From Elusimicrobiota bacterium (GTDB lineage Bacteria > Elusimicrobiota > Elusimicrobia > Elusimicrobiales > Elusimicrobiaceae): a stretch of DNA of 6,365 nt. The stretch is taken from the NCBI GenBank assembly GCA_023393825.1, contig JAEXBW010000071.1:1-6365 (forward strand), read 5' to 3'. The notes under the pieces are model-generated. The model saw only the letters and a list, made by a program, of their open reading frames with translations, ran no database searches and was not told the origin of the DNA. How positions within the stretch are numbered: position 1 is the first letter of the stretch; every line of letters starts with the position of its first letter. This document shows positions 5,495 through 6,365 of the stretch, piece by piece. A program made the position numbers and the translations under genes.

Positions 5495-6365
5495 ATGGAA
5501 GGAATAATAATATCTCTGGCCGCGCTAGTATTTTTGGCCCACTTGTTTTCCGCATTATTTGTCAAAACCCGTATGCCTGAGGTTTTGCCGCTTATGGTGC
5601 TGGGCATTATTTTAGGCCCTGTTTTAAATTTGGTTACCCAGTCGGACTTTGGTATGGTGGACCAGGTTTTTACCAGAATTTTGCTTATAGTAATTTTGTT
5701 TGAAAGCGGCCTTGGCATAAAAATATCGCAAATAAAAACCACCTTTGCGCAAACCTCAAAAATTACATTGGTCAGCTTTATAATAGTCGTTGCCGCAGTA
5801 ACTTTTGCCGCAAAACTTATTTTGGGCTTAAATTGGATTTACGCCGTAATTTTAGGCGGTATTTTGGCAGATAACTCGTTTGCTATCATAATACCGCTTA
5901 TAGCCAAACTTAATATATCGCAAAAAATTAAAACCGTGCTGATGATGGAATCCACCTTAAACGGCGTTATTGCCATTATAGTAACCATAACGCTTATTGA
6001 TATGGCTAAAATAAACTCCTTCGCGCCCAGTATGATAGCCGCAAAAATAATATATACATTTTTAATCTCCGTAGCGGTGGGTAGCGCGGCTGCCGTGTTT
6101 TGGACGACGGTATTAAACAAAATAAGAAAACTGCAAAACAGCATTTTTTTGACGATAGCTTTTGTTATGGTTGTATATTCCGTTTGCGAAAGTTTGGGGT
6201 CGGACGGGTCCATAGGCGCGTTTGTTTTCGGCATAGTTGCGGGCAATATAAGAATTATCAAAAAACTCGGCTGGCTTAACTTTTTGGAACGCTACACAAT
6301 AAGCGTAAAAGGTAAAAGCTTTAACGAGGTGGAAAAGAGCTTTTTTAGCGAAGTTGTGTTTATTT
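5495..6365 (+). CDS. Cation:proton antiporter (CPA/NhaP-like), C-terminus cut by the window end
   Basis: The reading frame is open from the ATG to the window edge: 290 complete codons, starting MEGIIISLAALVFLAHLFS. It is a polytopic membrane protein with about nine hydrophobic segments (roughly 4-22, 29-46, 57-73, 90-110, 115-137, 148-168, 180-206, 217-234, 238-255). Family signatures: MPEVLPLMVLGIILGP (27-42), LFESGLGIKIS (68-78), GGILADNSFAIIIPL (121-135), MESTLNGVIAIIV (151-163) and SIGAFVFGIVAGN (239-251). These match the CPA superfamily of Na+(K+)/H+ exchangers, usually about 380-430 aa, so the last quarter is missing. The ND of the ESxLND motif, which binds the ion in NhaP-type exchangers, is N156-G157 (GGC), and the usual TDP of the preceding motif aligns with NSF (127-129). 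Transport activity is therefore uncertain. There is no Shine-Dalgarno. An upstream in-frame stop at 5453 and the lack of other ATG/GTG/TTG codons before 5495 support this start. Confidence 0.87.
   Translation, partial: MEGIIISLAALVFLAHLFSALFVKTRMPEVLPLMVLGIILGPVLNLVTQSDFGMVDQVFTRILLIVILFESGLGIKISQIKTTFAQTSKITLVSFIIVVAAVTFAAKLILGLNWIYAVILGGILADNSFAIIIPLIAKLNISQKIKTVLMMESTLNGVIAIIVTITLIDMAKINSFAPSMIAAKIIYTFLISVAVGSAAAVFWTTVLNKIRKLQNSIFLTIAFVMVVYSVCESLGSDGSIGAFVFGIVAGNIRIIKKLGWLNFLERYTISVKGKSFNEVEKSFFSEVVFI

Noticed and set aside
5410..6261. Two minus-strand open frames opposite the antiporter
   Set aside because: The plus strand holds a 290-codon open frame with clear CPA motifs. The minus frames are low-complexity antisense reads with no family features.
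1..6365. CRISPR array, tRNA/rRNA genes, insertion sequence ends, phage or defence genes
   Set aside because: Looked for on both strands; no regularly spaced repeats, cloverleaf-like segments, transposase frames or defence-type domains are visible.

Overview
The window is a compact, moderately AT-rich bacterial chromosome segment with short gaps between genes. It reads as ordinary chromosome: I see no insertion sequence, phage gene, CRISPR array, tRNA or rRNA. The pseudopilin (leader NKKA^FTLIE followed by a long hydrophobic helix), the exported TPR / Ser-Thr kinase and the general style suggest a Gram-negative-type anaerobe. My best guess is an Elusimicrobiota relative (Elusimicrobium-like, where such pilin paralogs are numerous). 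That is inference from recall and was not tested by any search.

Layout, left to right. (1) Minus strand, 1-586: a type IV pilin-like gene, whose stop codon lies against the ribosome binding site of a VOC/glyoxalase-like gene running off the left edge. (2) 587-801: a gene-free stretch upstream of the pilin gene and downstream of the CorA gene, with a 15-bp direct repeat and an imperfect inverted repeat. (3) Minus strand, 802-3074: a two-gene unit with an AGCS-family Na+:amino acid symporter first and a CorA-family metal transporter 17 bp after it. (4) Plus strand, 3136-3852: a nucleoside phosphorylase-family protein, divergent from the symporter and convergent with the next gene. (5) Minus strand, 3881-5344: a membrane-anchored protein with an exported N-terminal TPR region and a C-terminal Hanks-type kinase. 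(6) Plus strand, 5495 to the right edge: a cation:proton antiporter, divergent from the kinase and cut by the window end.

Three of the six main proteins transport small ions or amino acids, and one is a transmembrane kinase, so envelope and ion homeostasis is a loose common theme. Only the symporter-CorA and pilin-VOC pairs have the spacing of operons. I found no convincing new multi-gene system. What deserves a second look is a series of changes at textbook active-site positions: GMN to SMN in CorA, HRD to HCD in the kinase, ND to NG in the antiporter, and loss of the phosphate-binding arginines in the phosphorylase. The kinase/antiporter divergent pair also stands out: both genes lack a Shine-Dalgarno sequence and both have a -10-like hexamer exactly 7 nt before the ATG, which suggests leaderless transcripts.
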